Source of the DNA: Luteococcus sp038433155
GTDB lineage: Bacteria > Actinomycetota > Actinomycetes > Propionibacteriales > Propionibacteriaceae
Assembly (NCBI RefSeq): GCF_038433155.1
Contig: NZ_JBCDMW010000039.1
Location: 1 to 64,000 of the forward strand
Direction: 5' to 3'
DNA: 64,000 nt
Numbering within the stretch: position 1 is the first letter of the stretch; every line of letters begins with the position of its first letter. A program made the translations under genes and the position numbers. Below, in pieces: positions 27,234 through 34,939 of the stretch. The notes below the pieces were generated by a model. The model was not told where the DNA came from and ran no database searches. It saw nothing but the letters and a program-made list of their open reading frames with translations.

Positions 27234-27320
27234 CACCGCCACCGCGCCGGCGCCACCACCGTGGTGCCCCAGCGGGATCAGCCCTGCGAGGGGTGCGCAT
27301 CACCGCAGCCGAAGACAGCA

Positions 27321-27354
27321 GACCGCCCCGGCCGAGCGAGGCCGGGGCGGTCTT
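27321..27354. terminator. strong bidirectional terminator between ilvA and the MHS transporter
   Basis: A perfect 13-bp stem (GACCGCCCCGGCC / GGCCGGGGCGGTC) with a 6-base loop, followed by TCTT on the plus strand and preceded by GTCTGC on that strand. It separates two convergent genes. Confidence 0.85.
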
Positions 27355-27388
27355 GGATTCTTGTTGCGCAACCCTCGCAGGGTTGGGG

Positions 27389-28912
27389 TCAGCGAGCGGT
27401 GGGCACCGTGGCGCCCTCCCCCTCGCGGATCTGCTCGGTCAGGGCCTCGTGCTCCTCGAAGGGCAGCTCCTCGTGCACGATGTCCGGGTTCTCGTCCTGA
27501 GTGGCCACCAGCTCGTGCGCCTCTTCCTCACTGGCGACGGTGGGCATGGAACCCGGCAGCGGCTTGCGCGCGCTCTCCTTCATGCACAGCAGGGCAATAC
27601 CGCCCAGGGCCGCGAAGAACATGGTGTAGAAGGCCGGGGCGATGGTGATCCCGGTGGCCTTCACCAGCAGCTCCCCGAACATCGGTGCGGTGCCACCGAA
27701 CAGGGAGGCGGACAGGTTGTAGGCAATCGCCATCGCGCCGTAGCGGGAGGCCGTCGGGAACAGGGCCGGCAGGGCGGAGGCGGAGATGCTGATGTAGAAC
27801 AGCACACTGAAGGCCAGCAACATCATGGCCACGAAGACCAGCTGTCGGTTGGCCATCATCAGGTAGGCCGGGACGGTCAGCACCAGGGTGGAGATGATGG
27901 CGATGGCGTAGACCGGCTTGCGGCCGATCCGGTCGGACAGCTTGCCCACGAAGGGCACGCCGGCAGACAGCGCCAGCAGCGCCGGGATGGTGGCCAGCGC
28001 GGCCTGCGTCGCGGTGTAGCCGTGGTTGGTTTCCAGATAGGACGGCATGTACGACGTCAGGGAGTAGCCGGCGGTGTTGGTGGCACCCACCAGCGCCATC
28101 GCGATCAGGATGGGGCGCCAGTGGTGGCGGATGATCCCCAGCACGCCCAGCGGGGCGTTGTCCGGGGTGGATTCGGCGGCGGCCTCCATCGCCTGGTTCT
28201 GTTCGAAGGCGGGAGACTCCTCGATCTGCAGCCGGAACCAGAGCGAGATCAGGCCCAGCGGCAGCGCGATCAGGAAGGGGATCCGCCAACCCCAGGAGAG
28301 CATGGTCTGTTCGCCCAGCAGCAGCTGGCAGGCAACCACCGTCGCGGCACCGAAGGCGAAGCCCAGGTAGGAGCCGACGTCGAGGATGCTCGCCAGGAAG
28401 CCCCGCTGCTTGTCAGGCGCGTATTCGGCGACGAAGGTGGTGGCCCCGGCGTACTCGCCACCGGTGGAGAAACCCTGCACCATCCGGCACAGCAGGAGCA
28501 GCACCAGCGCCCAGTTGCCGATGGTGGCGCTGGTGGGCAGCATGCCGATGGCCGCCGTGGCCACCGACATCATGATCATGGTCAGGGCCAACACCTTCTG
28601 CCGGCCGATCCGGTCACCCAGCGGGCCCAGCACCAGGCCACCGATGGGACGCACCACGAAGCTCACCGCGAAGCCGGCCAGCACGACGGCCATCCGCCAC
28701 TGCTCCGGCACGTCCGGGACGAAGAGCACGGCCATGGTTGCCGTGAGGTAGCCGTAGATCCCGAAGTCGTACCACTCCATCCCGTTGCCCACCAGGGCGC
28801 CGGCTATGGCCTTGCGCATTGGTTGGCGATCCACGACGGTGACGTGATCGACGGTGAGTCGCCGCTCGCGCTTCTTGCGACGGCCGGGAATGATGCGGTG
28901 AGACCGCTCCAT
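27389..28912 (-). CDS. MFS transporter, metabolite:H+ symporter (ProP-like) family
   Basis: The 507-residue protein has 12 predicted membrane segments. MHS-subfamily marks are GNGMEWYDFGIYG in the first helix, VRPIGGLVLGPLGDRIGRQKVL in the loop after helix 2, and GFSTGGEYAGATTFVAEYAP. Such transporters import osmolytes, citrate, shikimate or other acids with protons; ProP-like is the closest group by eye. I chose ATG 28912, which has GGAGG eight bases before it; a TTG at 28927 is in frame. A 17-bp palindrome 26 bases upstream suggests repressor control. Confidence 0.88.
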   Translation of the reverse strand: MERSHRIIPGRRKKRERRLTVDHVTVVDRQPMRKAIAGALVGNGMEWYDFGIYGYLTATMAVLFVPDVPEQWRMAVVLAGFAVSFVVRPIGGLVLGPLGDRIGRQKVLALTMIMMSVATAAIGMLPTSATIGNWALVLLLLCRMVQGFSTGGEYAGATTFVAEYAPDKQRGFLASILDVGSYLGFAFGAATVVACQLLLGEQTMLSWGWRIPFLIALPLGLISLWFRLQIEESPAFEQNQAMEAAAESTPDNAPLGVLGIIRHHWRPILIAMALVGATNTAGYSLTSYMPSYLETNHGYTATQAALATIPALLALSAGVPFVGKLSDRIGRKPVYAIAIISTLVLTVPAYLMMANRQLVFVAMMLLAFSVLFYISISASALPALFPTASRYGAMAIAYNLSASLFGGTAPMFGELLVKATGITIAPAFYTMFFAALGGIALLCMKESARKPLPGSMPTVASEEEAHELVATQDENPDIVHEELPFEEHEALTEQIREGEGATVPTAR

Positions 28913-28937
28913 GCGATTGTCCTCCAAGAGTTGTCAG

Positions 28938-28954
28938 ACTGGACTGTCCAGTCC
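28938..28954. promoter_or_regulatory. 17-bp palindrome upstream of the MHS transporter
   Basis: GACTGGACTGTCCAGTC is perfectly symmetric around a central T (8-bp arms). Placed just before the ribosome site of the transporter gene, it is a probable TetR- or GntR-type operator. No regulator gene is adjacent. Confidence 0.6.
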
Positions 28955-29252
28955 ACAAACCCGCAGAACATTTCCACACTTGCAGGTTCACTTCCCACCC
29001 ATTCGGGCGCATTAAGCGTTGAGTGAACCGATTTGGCGGAGCCTCAGTGATTCAATAATTTCATCATGCTGGGTGCCGTCGCCGCTTGCATGGCGGCCGT
29101 TCGAGGTTCTGATCGGCTCCCACCGGAGTTGCGTGCGGCTGCCACGCTGCGGCACGTGGCCCACCCGGTGCCACGGGTGGAACGAGCTGAGCGGGGTGCC
29201 GGCCGTAGACCCGCGGCCAGCATGCCGTCCTGCCAGCCAGCGGCCACGAAAA
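28955..29252. other. intergenic region between transporter promoter and ispH terminator
   Basis: About 300 bases with no credible gene. The segment next to the transporter (28970-29065) is noticeably AT-richer than its surroundings and may hold the promoter. I see nothing else in it. Confidence 0.5.
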
Positions 29253-29311
29253 CAGATGCAGGACGAGGGGCCCAACGCAATAGTTGCGTTCGACCCCTCG
29301 TCCTGCATCTG
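29253..29311 (-). terminator. long hairpin terminator downstream of ispH
   Basis: A perfect 18-bp stem (29253-29270 with 29294-29311) encloses an inner 7-bp stem (AACGCAA/TTGCGTT) with a TAG loop. On the minus strand the hairpin is followed by TTTTC, so it should terminate ispH. Confidence 0.75.
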
Positions 29312-29333
29312 ATTTCGGCGGAGCCTGGCGGGC

Positions 29334-30302
29334 TCAGTGCCGGGCGGCGTGCTTCGGCAGGTCCTTGCGCAGCTCCGGCGGCAGGGCGAAGGTCAGCGAC
29401 TCCTCAATCAGGCGCTCCTCGACAGCCTTCGGGAATCCCTTGCCCTCCAGGTATTCCAGCACCCCGTCGACCAGCACCTCGGGCACCGACGCACCGCTGG
29501 TGACGCCGACATTGTTCACGCCCTCGAGCCAGGCCTCGTCGATCTCGCTGGCATTGTCCACCCGGTAGGCCGCCTTGGCGCCGGCCTCCAGCGCCACCTC
29601 CACCAGCCGCACGGAGTTGGAGGAGTTGCGGGAGCCGACGACGATCATCAGGTCCGAGTGCGCCGCGATCTGCTTGACCGCCAGCTGCCGGTTCTGGGTG
29701 GCGTAGCAGATGTCGTCGCTGGGCGGGCTCTCCAGCAGCGGGAACTTGGTCTTGAGCCGCTCGACGGTCTCCATCGTCTCGTCGACGCTCAGGGTGGTCT
29801 GGCTGAGCCACACGACGGGCTTGTCCGTGGGCAGGTCAACCGTGTCCACATCGTCGGGGGTCTCGACGAGGGTCATGTGCTCGGGCGCCTCGCCCATGGT
29901 GCCCTCCACCTCCTCGTGCCCGGCGTGGCCGATCAAGACAATCGGGAGCTCCTGCTTGGCGAAGCGCTTGGCCTCGTGGTGCACCTTGGTGACCAGCGGG
30001 CAGGTGGCGTCGATGGTCTTCAGGCCACGCTCGGCCGCCTCGTCGTGCACCATGGGGCTGACGCCGTGCGCGCTGAAGACGACGGTGGCGCCCTCCGGCA
30101 CCTCGCTGAGCTCCTCGACGAAGATGGCGCCGCGCTGCTCCAGAGTCTCCACCACGTGCTTGTTGTGCACAATCTGCTTGCGCACGTAGACCGGTGCGCC
30201 ATAGGTGTCCAGGGCCTTCTCGACGGTGATCACCGCGCGGTCCACCCCGGCGCAGTATCCCCGGGGAGCCGCGACGACGACGTGCTTGGCAGTTTCGCTC
30301 AT
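29334..30302 (-). CDS. ispH: 4-hydroxy-3-methylbut-2-enyl diphosphate reductase
   Basis: The protein of 322 residues has the three iron-sulfur Cys contexts of IspH: PRGYCAGVDRA (Cys17), IDATCPLVTKVH and DDICYATQNRQ. HNKHVVETL and FSAHGVSP carry substrate-binding His residues, and HEEVEGTMGE is also present. It makes IPP and DMAPP in the last step of the MEP pathway, which also feeds the undecaprenyl carrier used by the polysaccharide locus. It is monocistronic with its own long terminator. Confidence 0.96.
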   Translation of the reverse strand: MSETAKHVVVAAPRGYCAGVDRAVITVEKALDTYGAPVYVRKQIVHNKHVVETLEQRGAIFVEELSEVPEGATVVFSAHGVSPMVHDEAAERGLKTIDATCPLVTKVHHEAKRFAKQELPIVLIGHAGHEEVEGTMGEAPEHMTLVETPDDVDTVDLPTDKPVVWLSQTTLSVDETMETVERLKTKFPLLESPPSDDICYATQNRQLAVKQIAAHSDLMIVVGSRNSSNSVRLVEVALEAGAKAAYRVDNASEIDEAWLEGVNNVGVTSGASVPEVLVDGVLEYLEGKGFPKAVEERLIEESLTFALPPELRKDLPKHAARH

Positions 30303-30703
30303 GCGCCCAGTCTAGGGGCGCGCCTGATTGGGGCACCTCCCCTCGGCCTGCCAGCCCTCCCCTCGGCCCGTCAGCCTGCCAGCCGTCCCCCGCACCTCGG
30401 AGCGCCACTCCGCACCCCGGAACGGCACCCTGCACGCCAGCCACCCCGACCCCGCACCCCAACGAGCACCCTGCACCCGCTCCAGCGGGTGCACAGCCAG
30501 GCTGCATGGACACCGGGGGCTACGCGCACTCCGCGCCCATCGTGGGAACAGCATGCGCGGCCGGGATGCAGAGCCCTGACGGGGTATCCGGGGGTATCCG
30601 GCACAGCCTGAACCGCGAAGATCGGTCTGAGCCAGCAGCGCGCCTACTGGGAGCGGCCACCCGGGAATTGTCGGTGGGCCCCGCTATCGTCAAGGACATG
30701 GCA
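30303..30703. other. C-rich intergenic region with near-repeats and a hairpin
   Basis: The 401-bp gap between the divergent ispH and xseA genes holds repeated CCTCCCCTCGGCC and GCCTGCCAGCC motifs (30335-30385), several CACCC-type repeats and a perfect 10-bp hairpin TGCACCCGCT-CC-AGCGGGTGCA at 30472-30493. Strong C bias on one strand is unusual for coding DNA, and no gene is credible. Promoters for both genes must lie here. Confidence 0.5.
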
Positions 30704-31975
30704 ATGGAGAGCTCCCCCGAACACCCGGTGGCACTGGGCCGCGTGGTGCAGGCGGTCAAGGGTTGGGTGGAGCGCTGCGGCGCGGTCTGGGTGGAGGCCC
30801 AGGTGATCCAGATCAACCGTCGCGCCGGGTCGTCGACGGTGTTCATGACCATGCGGGACACGCTGGCGCAGACGTCGGCCTCCATCAGCTGCTCGACGGC
30901 AGTGGTGGACGCCGCGGGGCCGTTGACCGAGGGCACCACGGTCACGGCCTGGATCAAGCCGACGGTGTGGAGCAAGAACGGCGCCCTGAGTTTTGAGTGC
31001 CGGGAGATCCGGATTGCCGGTGAGGGTCGGCTGCTGGCCCAGCTGGAGCAGCGCAAGCGGATGCTGCAGGCGGAGGGGCTCTTTGACCCGGCGCGCAAGA
31101 AGCGGTTGCCCTTTCTCCCCCGGGCCATCGGCCTGGTGACCGGAGCCGGATCCGCCGCGGAGCGGGATGTTCTCACCAATGTGGAGTTGCGCTGGCCCGC
31201 CGCCCAGGTGGTGGTCCGGCACGCTTTGGTGCAGGGCGACAAGGCCGCGGCCGAAGTGATGCAGGCCCTGGCAAGCCTGGACGCCGAGCCGGACGTGGAC
31301 GTGATCATCCTGGCGCGCGGCGGGGGCTCGCTGGAGGACCTGCTGCCGTTCAGCGACGAGGGCCTGGTGCGCGCCGTCGCGGCGGCGCGGACACCCGTCG
31401 TGACCGCGATTGGGCATGAACCAGACGTCCCGATCGTGGACCTGGCGGCGGACCTGCGCGCTTCCACCCCCACCGACGCCGCCAAGCGGGTGGTCCCCGA
31501 CGCCCGCGAGCAGGCCGAGCAGGTGCAGCAGGCGCTGGGCCGGATCCGCGGCGCCGTCGTGAACCGGGTGAAGGCGGAGCAGCAGCAGCTGGATGCCCTC
31601 AAGTCCCGGCCCGTGCTGCGGGACCCGGCCGGCAGCTTCGAGGTGCACTATGACCGGCTGGAGAACCTGCGGCTGCGGCTGGACCACGCGATTGACCGGA
31701 CGCTGACCCACCAGGCCACCGGGCTGGCGCACGACCTCAGCCGGGTTCGCGCCATGAGCCCCAAGGCCACCCTGGAACGCGGGTACACCATCCTGGTGGA
31801 CGGCGAGGGTGCCTCCATCAGTTCCATCCGCGACGTCGACCTGGACGACGACGTGATGGCCTACCTGGCCGACGGCAAGCTGACCCTGGGCGTCACCGGG
31901 ATCGACGACCCCAGCGGCGAGTTGACCGCCAGCATGGACGACTTCGAGATGACTTTCGACGAGGAGGACCAATGA
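30704..31975 (+). CDS. xseA: exodeoxyribonuclease VII large subunit
   Basis: The 423-residue product has an N-terminal OB-fold (VWVEAQVIQINRRAGSSTVFMTMRD) and the XseA catalytic core (LPFLPRAIGLVTGAGSAAERDVLTN, DVIILARGGGSLEDLLPFSDEGLVRA, AIGHEPDVPIVDLAADLRASTPTDAAK), then a coiled-coil region. AGGA precedes ATG 30704 with suitable spacing; ATG 30698 is two codons upstream. With XseB it degrades single-stranded DNA to oligonucleotides. The stop overlaps the xseB start (ATGA). Confidence 0.95.
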   Translation: MESSPEHPVALGRVVQAVKGWVERCGAVWVEAQVIQINRRAGSSTVFMTMRDTLAQTSASISCSTAVVDAAGPLTEGTTVTAWIKPTVWSKNGALSFECREIRIAGEGRLLAQLEQRKRMLQAEGLFDPARKKRLPFLPRAIGLVTGAGSAAERDVLTNVELRWPAAQVVVRHALVQGDKAAAEVMQALASLDAEPDVDVIILARGGGSLEDLLPFSDEGLVRAVAAARTPVVTAIGHEPDVPIVDLAADLRASTPTDAAKRVVPDAREQAEQVQQALGRIRGAVVNRVKAEQQQLDALKSRPVLRDPAGSFEVHYDRLENLRLRLDHAIDRTLTHQATGLAHDLSRVRAMSPKATLERGYTILVDGEGASISSIRDVDLDDDVMAYLADGKLTLGVTGIDDPSGELTASMDDFEMTFDEEDQ

Positions 31976-32232
31976 GCCAGAACGCTGAGAACCCAAGCCC
32001 CGAGGGCCCGGCCGACAGCCCGGCAGGGCAGCCGGAGCTGGGCTACGAGCAGGCGCGGGAGGAACTGGGCGAGGTGGTGCGCAAGCTGGAATCCGGCGGC
32101 GTCCCCCTGGCCCAGTCGATGGAGCTGTGGGAGCGCGGCGAGAAGCTGGCCGCCATCTGCCAGCAGTGGCTGGACGGCGCCAAGGCCAAGATCGACGCCG
32201 CCCGCCAGGCCGCGGACGCCGAGCAGGGCTGA
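31972..32232 (+). CDS. xseB: exodeoxyribonuclease VII small subunit
   Basis: The 86-residue protein is the helical XseB family: LGYEQAREELGEVVRKLESGGVPLAQSMELWERGEKLA. Several XseB chains wrap the XseA coiled coil to form the active complex. Its start overlaps the xseA stop by four bases, which couples translation and helps set the subunit ratio. Confidence 0.95.
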   Translation: MSQNAENPSPEGPADSPAGQPELGYEQAREELGEVVRKLESGGVPLAQSMELWERGEKLAAICQQWLDGAKAKIDAARQAADAEQG

Positions 32233-32253
32233 CGCAACCTGGGCCCGGATGCC

Positions 32254-32412
32254 CCCCGACAAGCTCGGGGACCGTGGTGAGGTTCGTCGTCGGGTCCGGA
32301 GCCTCGCAGCGCGGTTCCGCGAGGAGACGCGAGCTAGCGAGTGTCAACGAGACGCAGCGCCAGAGGCTGCCGGCCCGACGACGAACCGACCCCTTCGACA
32401 AGCTCGGGGACC
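32254..32412. repeat. composite repeat: ~95-bp element between two short repeats
   Basis: Two direct copies of the short element (32254-32273 and 32390-32412, core CGACAAGCTCGGGGACC) bracket a longer element (32286-32384). That longer part recurs, inverted, at 61151-61245 with most bases conserved. It contains several CTCGC/GCGAG complementary blocks and could fold. It lies between the convergent xseB and DUF4245 genes. Confidence 0.7.
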
Positions 32413-32445
32413 GGTGGTTGCATCCGCTCGGGGCCGGGGCCGGAT

Positions 32446-32967
32446 TCAGGACAGGGTTGAGGCGAAAGCCTCCACACCCTCGTAGCTGGTGTCGGCGCAG
32501 ACCACCGTCGTGGTGGGCTTGGGCTTGTCCATCGAGTTGACCAGGCACCGGGTGCGGTCGTCCTCGGTGACCATCCGGGTCCACTTCTTCCCGCCGACGG
32601 TGGACTCACCGTCGGGCCGCGCCTCCCGGGTGACCGACTTCACGAATTCCGGCTGGTTGGCGCCCAACCGCTGCTTCACCTCGTGGTACACGGTCTCCGG
32701 GCTGAGGAAGCCCAGCTGCAACTCGTCGTTGCCATACCGCGCCCGGATCGGCTTCCACGTCTCGGGCAGGTTGCTGGGGGCCAGGACCTGGAAGGACGCC
32801 TCGGTGCGGGCGTCGGCCACCACCGGCTTCCAGTCGGCAGCCGGCACCTGGGGCTCGTCGGGAATGCGGGCAAACCAGTAGTAGATGGCCAACGCGGGCA
32901 CCAGAATCACGGCAAGGGAGATGATCATGTCGCGGCCCGTGGCCCTCGTGTTACGCACGCGCTGCAT
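32446..32967 (-). CDS. DUF4245 membrane-anchored protein
   Basis: The 173-residue product has one N-terminal membrane helix (about residues 14-32: MIISLAVILVPALAIYYWF) and an extracytoplasmic domain with APSNLPETWKPIRARY and YEGVEAFASTL, the pattern of the actinobacterial DUF4245 family. Function is unknown. The neighbours xseAB and the methyltransferase-like gene are common company for this family in actinobacteria, as I recall. Confidence 0.82.
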   Translation of the reverse strand: MQRVRNTRATGRDMIISLAVILVPALAIYYWFARIPDEPQVPAADWKPVVADARTEASFQVLAPSNLPETWKPIRARYGNDELQLGFLSPETVYHEVKQRLGANQPEFVKSVTREARPDGESTVGGKKWTRMVTEDDRTRCLVNSMDKPKPTTTVVCADTSYEGVEAFASTLS

Positions 32968-33009
32968 CCTACGTCACCGGCGACGACGCGCTGGGTGCAT
33001 GATTCTGGA

Positions 33010-33666
33010 ATGCAGAACGCGGCCACCCTGGGCTTTGATGACACCGACGGCTTCGACATCGCGCTGCGTCACCGCGAAGACCCGGTGCACGGCGAGGTGC
33101 ACGAGCTGGTGGTCAACGGCATGTTCGCGATGGACAGTGTCGACGCCTCCAGTGAGGTGCGGCTGGCCGAGCTGGTGGACTCCGCTGCCCGACGGGTTCT
33201 GATCGGTGGGCTGGGCTTGGGCTTCACCGCCGGCACCGTGCTGGATCGGCTGCCCGACGCCCGGGTCACCGTCGCGGAACTCTCGTCCGCGTTGATCGGC
33301 TGGGCGCGCGACGGCCTGGTGCCCAGCCTGGCGCGCGTAGCCACCGATCCGCGGTGCACCCTGTGGCACGTCGACGTCGCGGAGTCCCTACGCACCACGT
33401 CGGGCTGGGACGCGATCCTGCTGGATGTGGACAACGGCCCGGACTTCTTGATCCACGACGCGAATGCCGCGCTCTACGGCAGCAACCTGCTCACAGCCGC
33501 CCGCGATGCGCTCGCCCCCGGCGGCCTGTTGGCCATCTGGTGCGAGCAGGAGTCGCCTGCCCTTCACGACGAGCTCGCCAGACTGGGCGACGCGAGTCTG
33601 GTCACGATCCCGGTGGATCGCGACGGACACCGGATTGACTACGCCATCCACTGCCTGCGCCGGTAG
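33010..33666 (+). CDS. spermidine-synthase-like / SAM-dependent methyltransferase-fold protein
   Basis: The 218-residue protein has the Rossmann fold of the spermidine synthase group: RVLIGGLGLGFTAGTVL (nucleotide loop), VTVAELSSALIGWAR and DAILLDVDNGPDFLIHDANAALY. It lacks the Tyr- and Asp-rich polyamine site of true SpeE and is shorter, so it is probably a SpeE-like protein of unknown substrate. The frame extends upstream to 32683, but ATG 33010 is the sensible start because the upstream part overlaps the DUF4245 gene. Confidence 0.72.
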   Translation: MQNAATLGFDDTDGFDIALRHREDPVHGEVHELVVNGMFAMDSVDASSEVRLAELVDSAARRVLIGGLGLGFTAGTVLDRLPDARVTVAELSSALIGWARDGLVPSLARVATDPRCTLWHVDVAESLRTTSGWDAILLDVDNGPDFLIHDANAALYGSNLLTAARDALAPGGLLAIWCEQESPALHDELARLGDASLVTIPVDRDGHRIDYAIHCLRR

Positions 33667-33925
33667 CTCGGCTGAGCCGCGAAAGCACGCCCGGGGGTCC
33701 TGCCAGAACCAGGGCTCCGTCGAGGTGTGTATGGCCGTGTGTATGCACACAGCCTTGGGAGTCTTACGCCAGAACCGGGGCCTCGACGGGCGCTTGCTGG
33801 AGCTTGGCGATCGGCGGCCGCCGTAAAGCGTGCGTCGTCCGGGCAAGAAGCCACCCCTCGACCGGCTCAGGCACCGTGGGGCCACCCAGAGACCACGAGG
33901 GGCCGGCTCGGGGACCGTGGGAGGA
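33667..33925. other. gene-free stretch with repeats
   Basis: The stretch contains two near-copies of a GCCAGAACC(A/G)GGG sequence with a Gly-rich flank (33698-33724 and 33769-33792), a GTGTG/CACAC hairpin at 33733-33754 and a copy of the short interspersed repeat (33855-33876). No open frame here looks coding. Confidence 0.4.
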
Positions 33926-34789
33926 CTATCCGCGCGCGGCTTCGTGGTCGGTGATCCCGAAGGCCAGGGCCAGGTCCAGCAGGCGTCGGGCACGGGCGAG
34001 CTTCGGGGTGTCGGAGGCGCTACGGATCTGGTTGCCGCCGGCCTCGAAGTCGGCCAGGAACTCGCTGGCCCACTCGATGTCCTCCGTCGACGGCGAGAGC
34101 ACCTCGTTGACAATCGGGCACTGTTCCGGGGTGAGGCACAACTTGCCGCGCATGCCGAACTTCTGGGTGTTGTCCGCGGAATTGGCCAGCTTGCCACCCG
34201 TCGCACCGACGGCCGGCCCGTCGATCGGGCCGGGCAGCCCGGCAGCCCGGGAAGCAATGGTCAGCTGGGAGCGGGTGTAGGCAAGGGCCATCTGGTCGTC
34301 GTCGATGCCGGTGTCCCGGCGGAAGTCTCCCAGCCCGAAGGCGATCCGGAAGGTGGCGCGGGACTGGGCGATCCGGTCCAGCAACATCATGGCGCGGGCG
34401 GTCTCGATCATCGCCACCACCTTCTGGTGGGACTGCAGCTTCTCCGCCGTCTTCTGCACGTGCTCGCTGGTCTCCACCATGGCCAGCATCACGCCGTGCA
34501 TGCCCTCGAATCCGGCCAGGGCGTCCAGATCCCCCTCCCACCAGGCGGTGCCAAAGCCGTTGATCCGCACCCAGGCCTCGCCGCCGGCCTGGAAGAAGTC
34601 GACGACATTGCGCCGGGCCTGCTCCTTCTGCGCGGCCGCCACCGAGTCTTCGATGTCCAGCACCACCGCGTCGGCCTGGCTGTTGACGGCGGCCTGGAAG
34701 AGCTCCGGCTTGGCGGCGTTCACCAGCAGCCAGCTGCGGGCGATGTCCGGGGAAATTCGGCTGGTGGGGGTGGGCAGCTGATCAGTCAT
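33926..34789 (-). CDS. HpcH/HpaI aldolase family, CitE-like CoA-ester lyase
   Basis: The 287-residue TIM-barrel protein has RSWLLVNAAKPELF, VLDIEDSVAAAQKEQAR (metal-binding Glu/Asp), AMIETARAMMLLDRIA (second acidic ligand) and FGLGDFRRDTG, typical of CitE and stand-alone CitE-like lyases. ATG 34789 follows AGGAGG four bases upstream. No citrate lyase alpha or gamma genes are nearby, so it is a stand-alone lyase such as malyl- or citramalyl-CoA type. The substrate is uncertain. Confidence 0.85.
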   Translation of the reverse strand: MTDQLPTPTSRISPDIARSWLLVNAAKPELFQAAVNSQADAVVLDIEDSVAAAQKEQARRNVVDFFQAGGEAWVRINGFGTAWWEGDLDALAGFEGMHGVMLAMVETSEHVQKTAEKLQSHQKVVAMIETARAMMLLDRIAQSRATFRIAFGLGDFRRDTGIDDDQMALAYTRSQLTIASRAAGLPGPIDGPAVGATGGKLANSADNTQKFGMRGKLCLTPEQCPIVNEVLSPSTEDIEWASEFLADFEAGGNQIRSASDTPKLARARRLLDLALAFGITDHEAARG

Positions 34790-34939
34790 GGCGCCTCCTG
34801 GGCGGTGGGTCGGCTGAACTGGACGGCACGTGGGGCAGGCACGAGGGGGTGTGCCGGTTGAAGGGACGGGTGACCCACCCATTGTGCGGGCAGGCCACCC
34901 GTCCCGTCCGGCAGCAATCGCCGGAGGGTCAGCGGGAGT

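Noticed and set aside
27293..29026. Long plus-strand open frame of 577 codons opposite the MHS transporter
   Set aside because: It is the antisense shadow of a well-supported transporter gene; its translation is His/Gln/Gly-rich with no family features.
33698..33792. Attachment-site-like near repeats (GCCAGAACC type)
   Set aside because: The two copies are short, imperfect and lie within 100 bases of each other with no mobile gene near.
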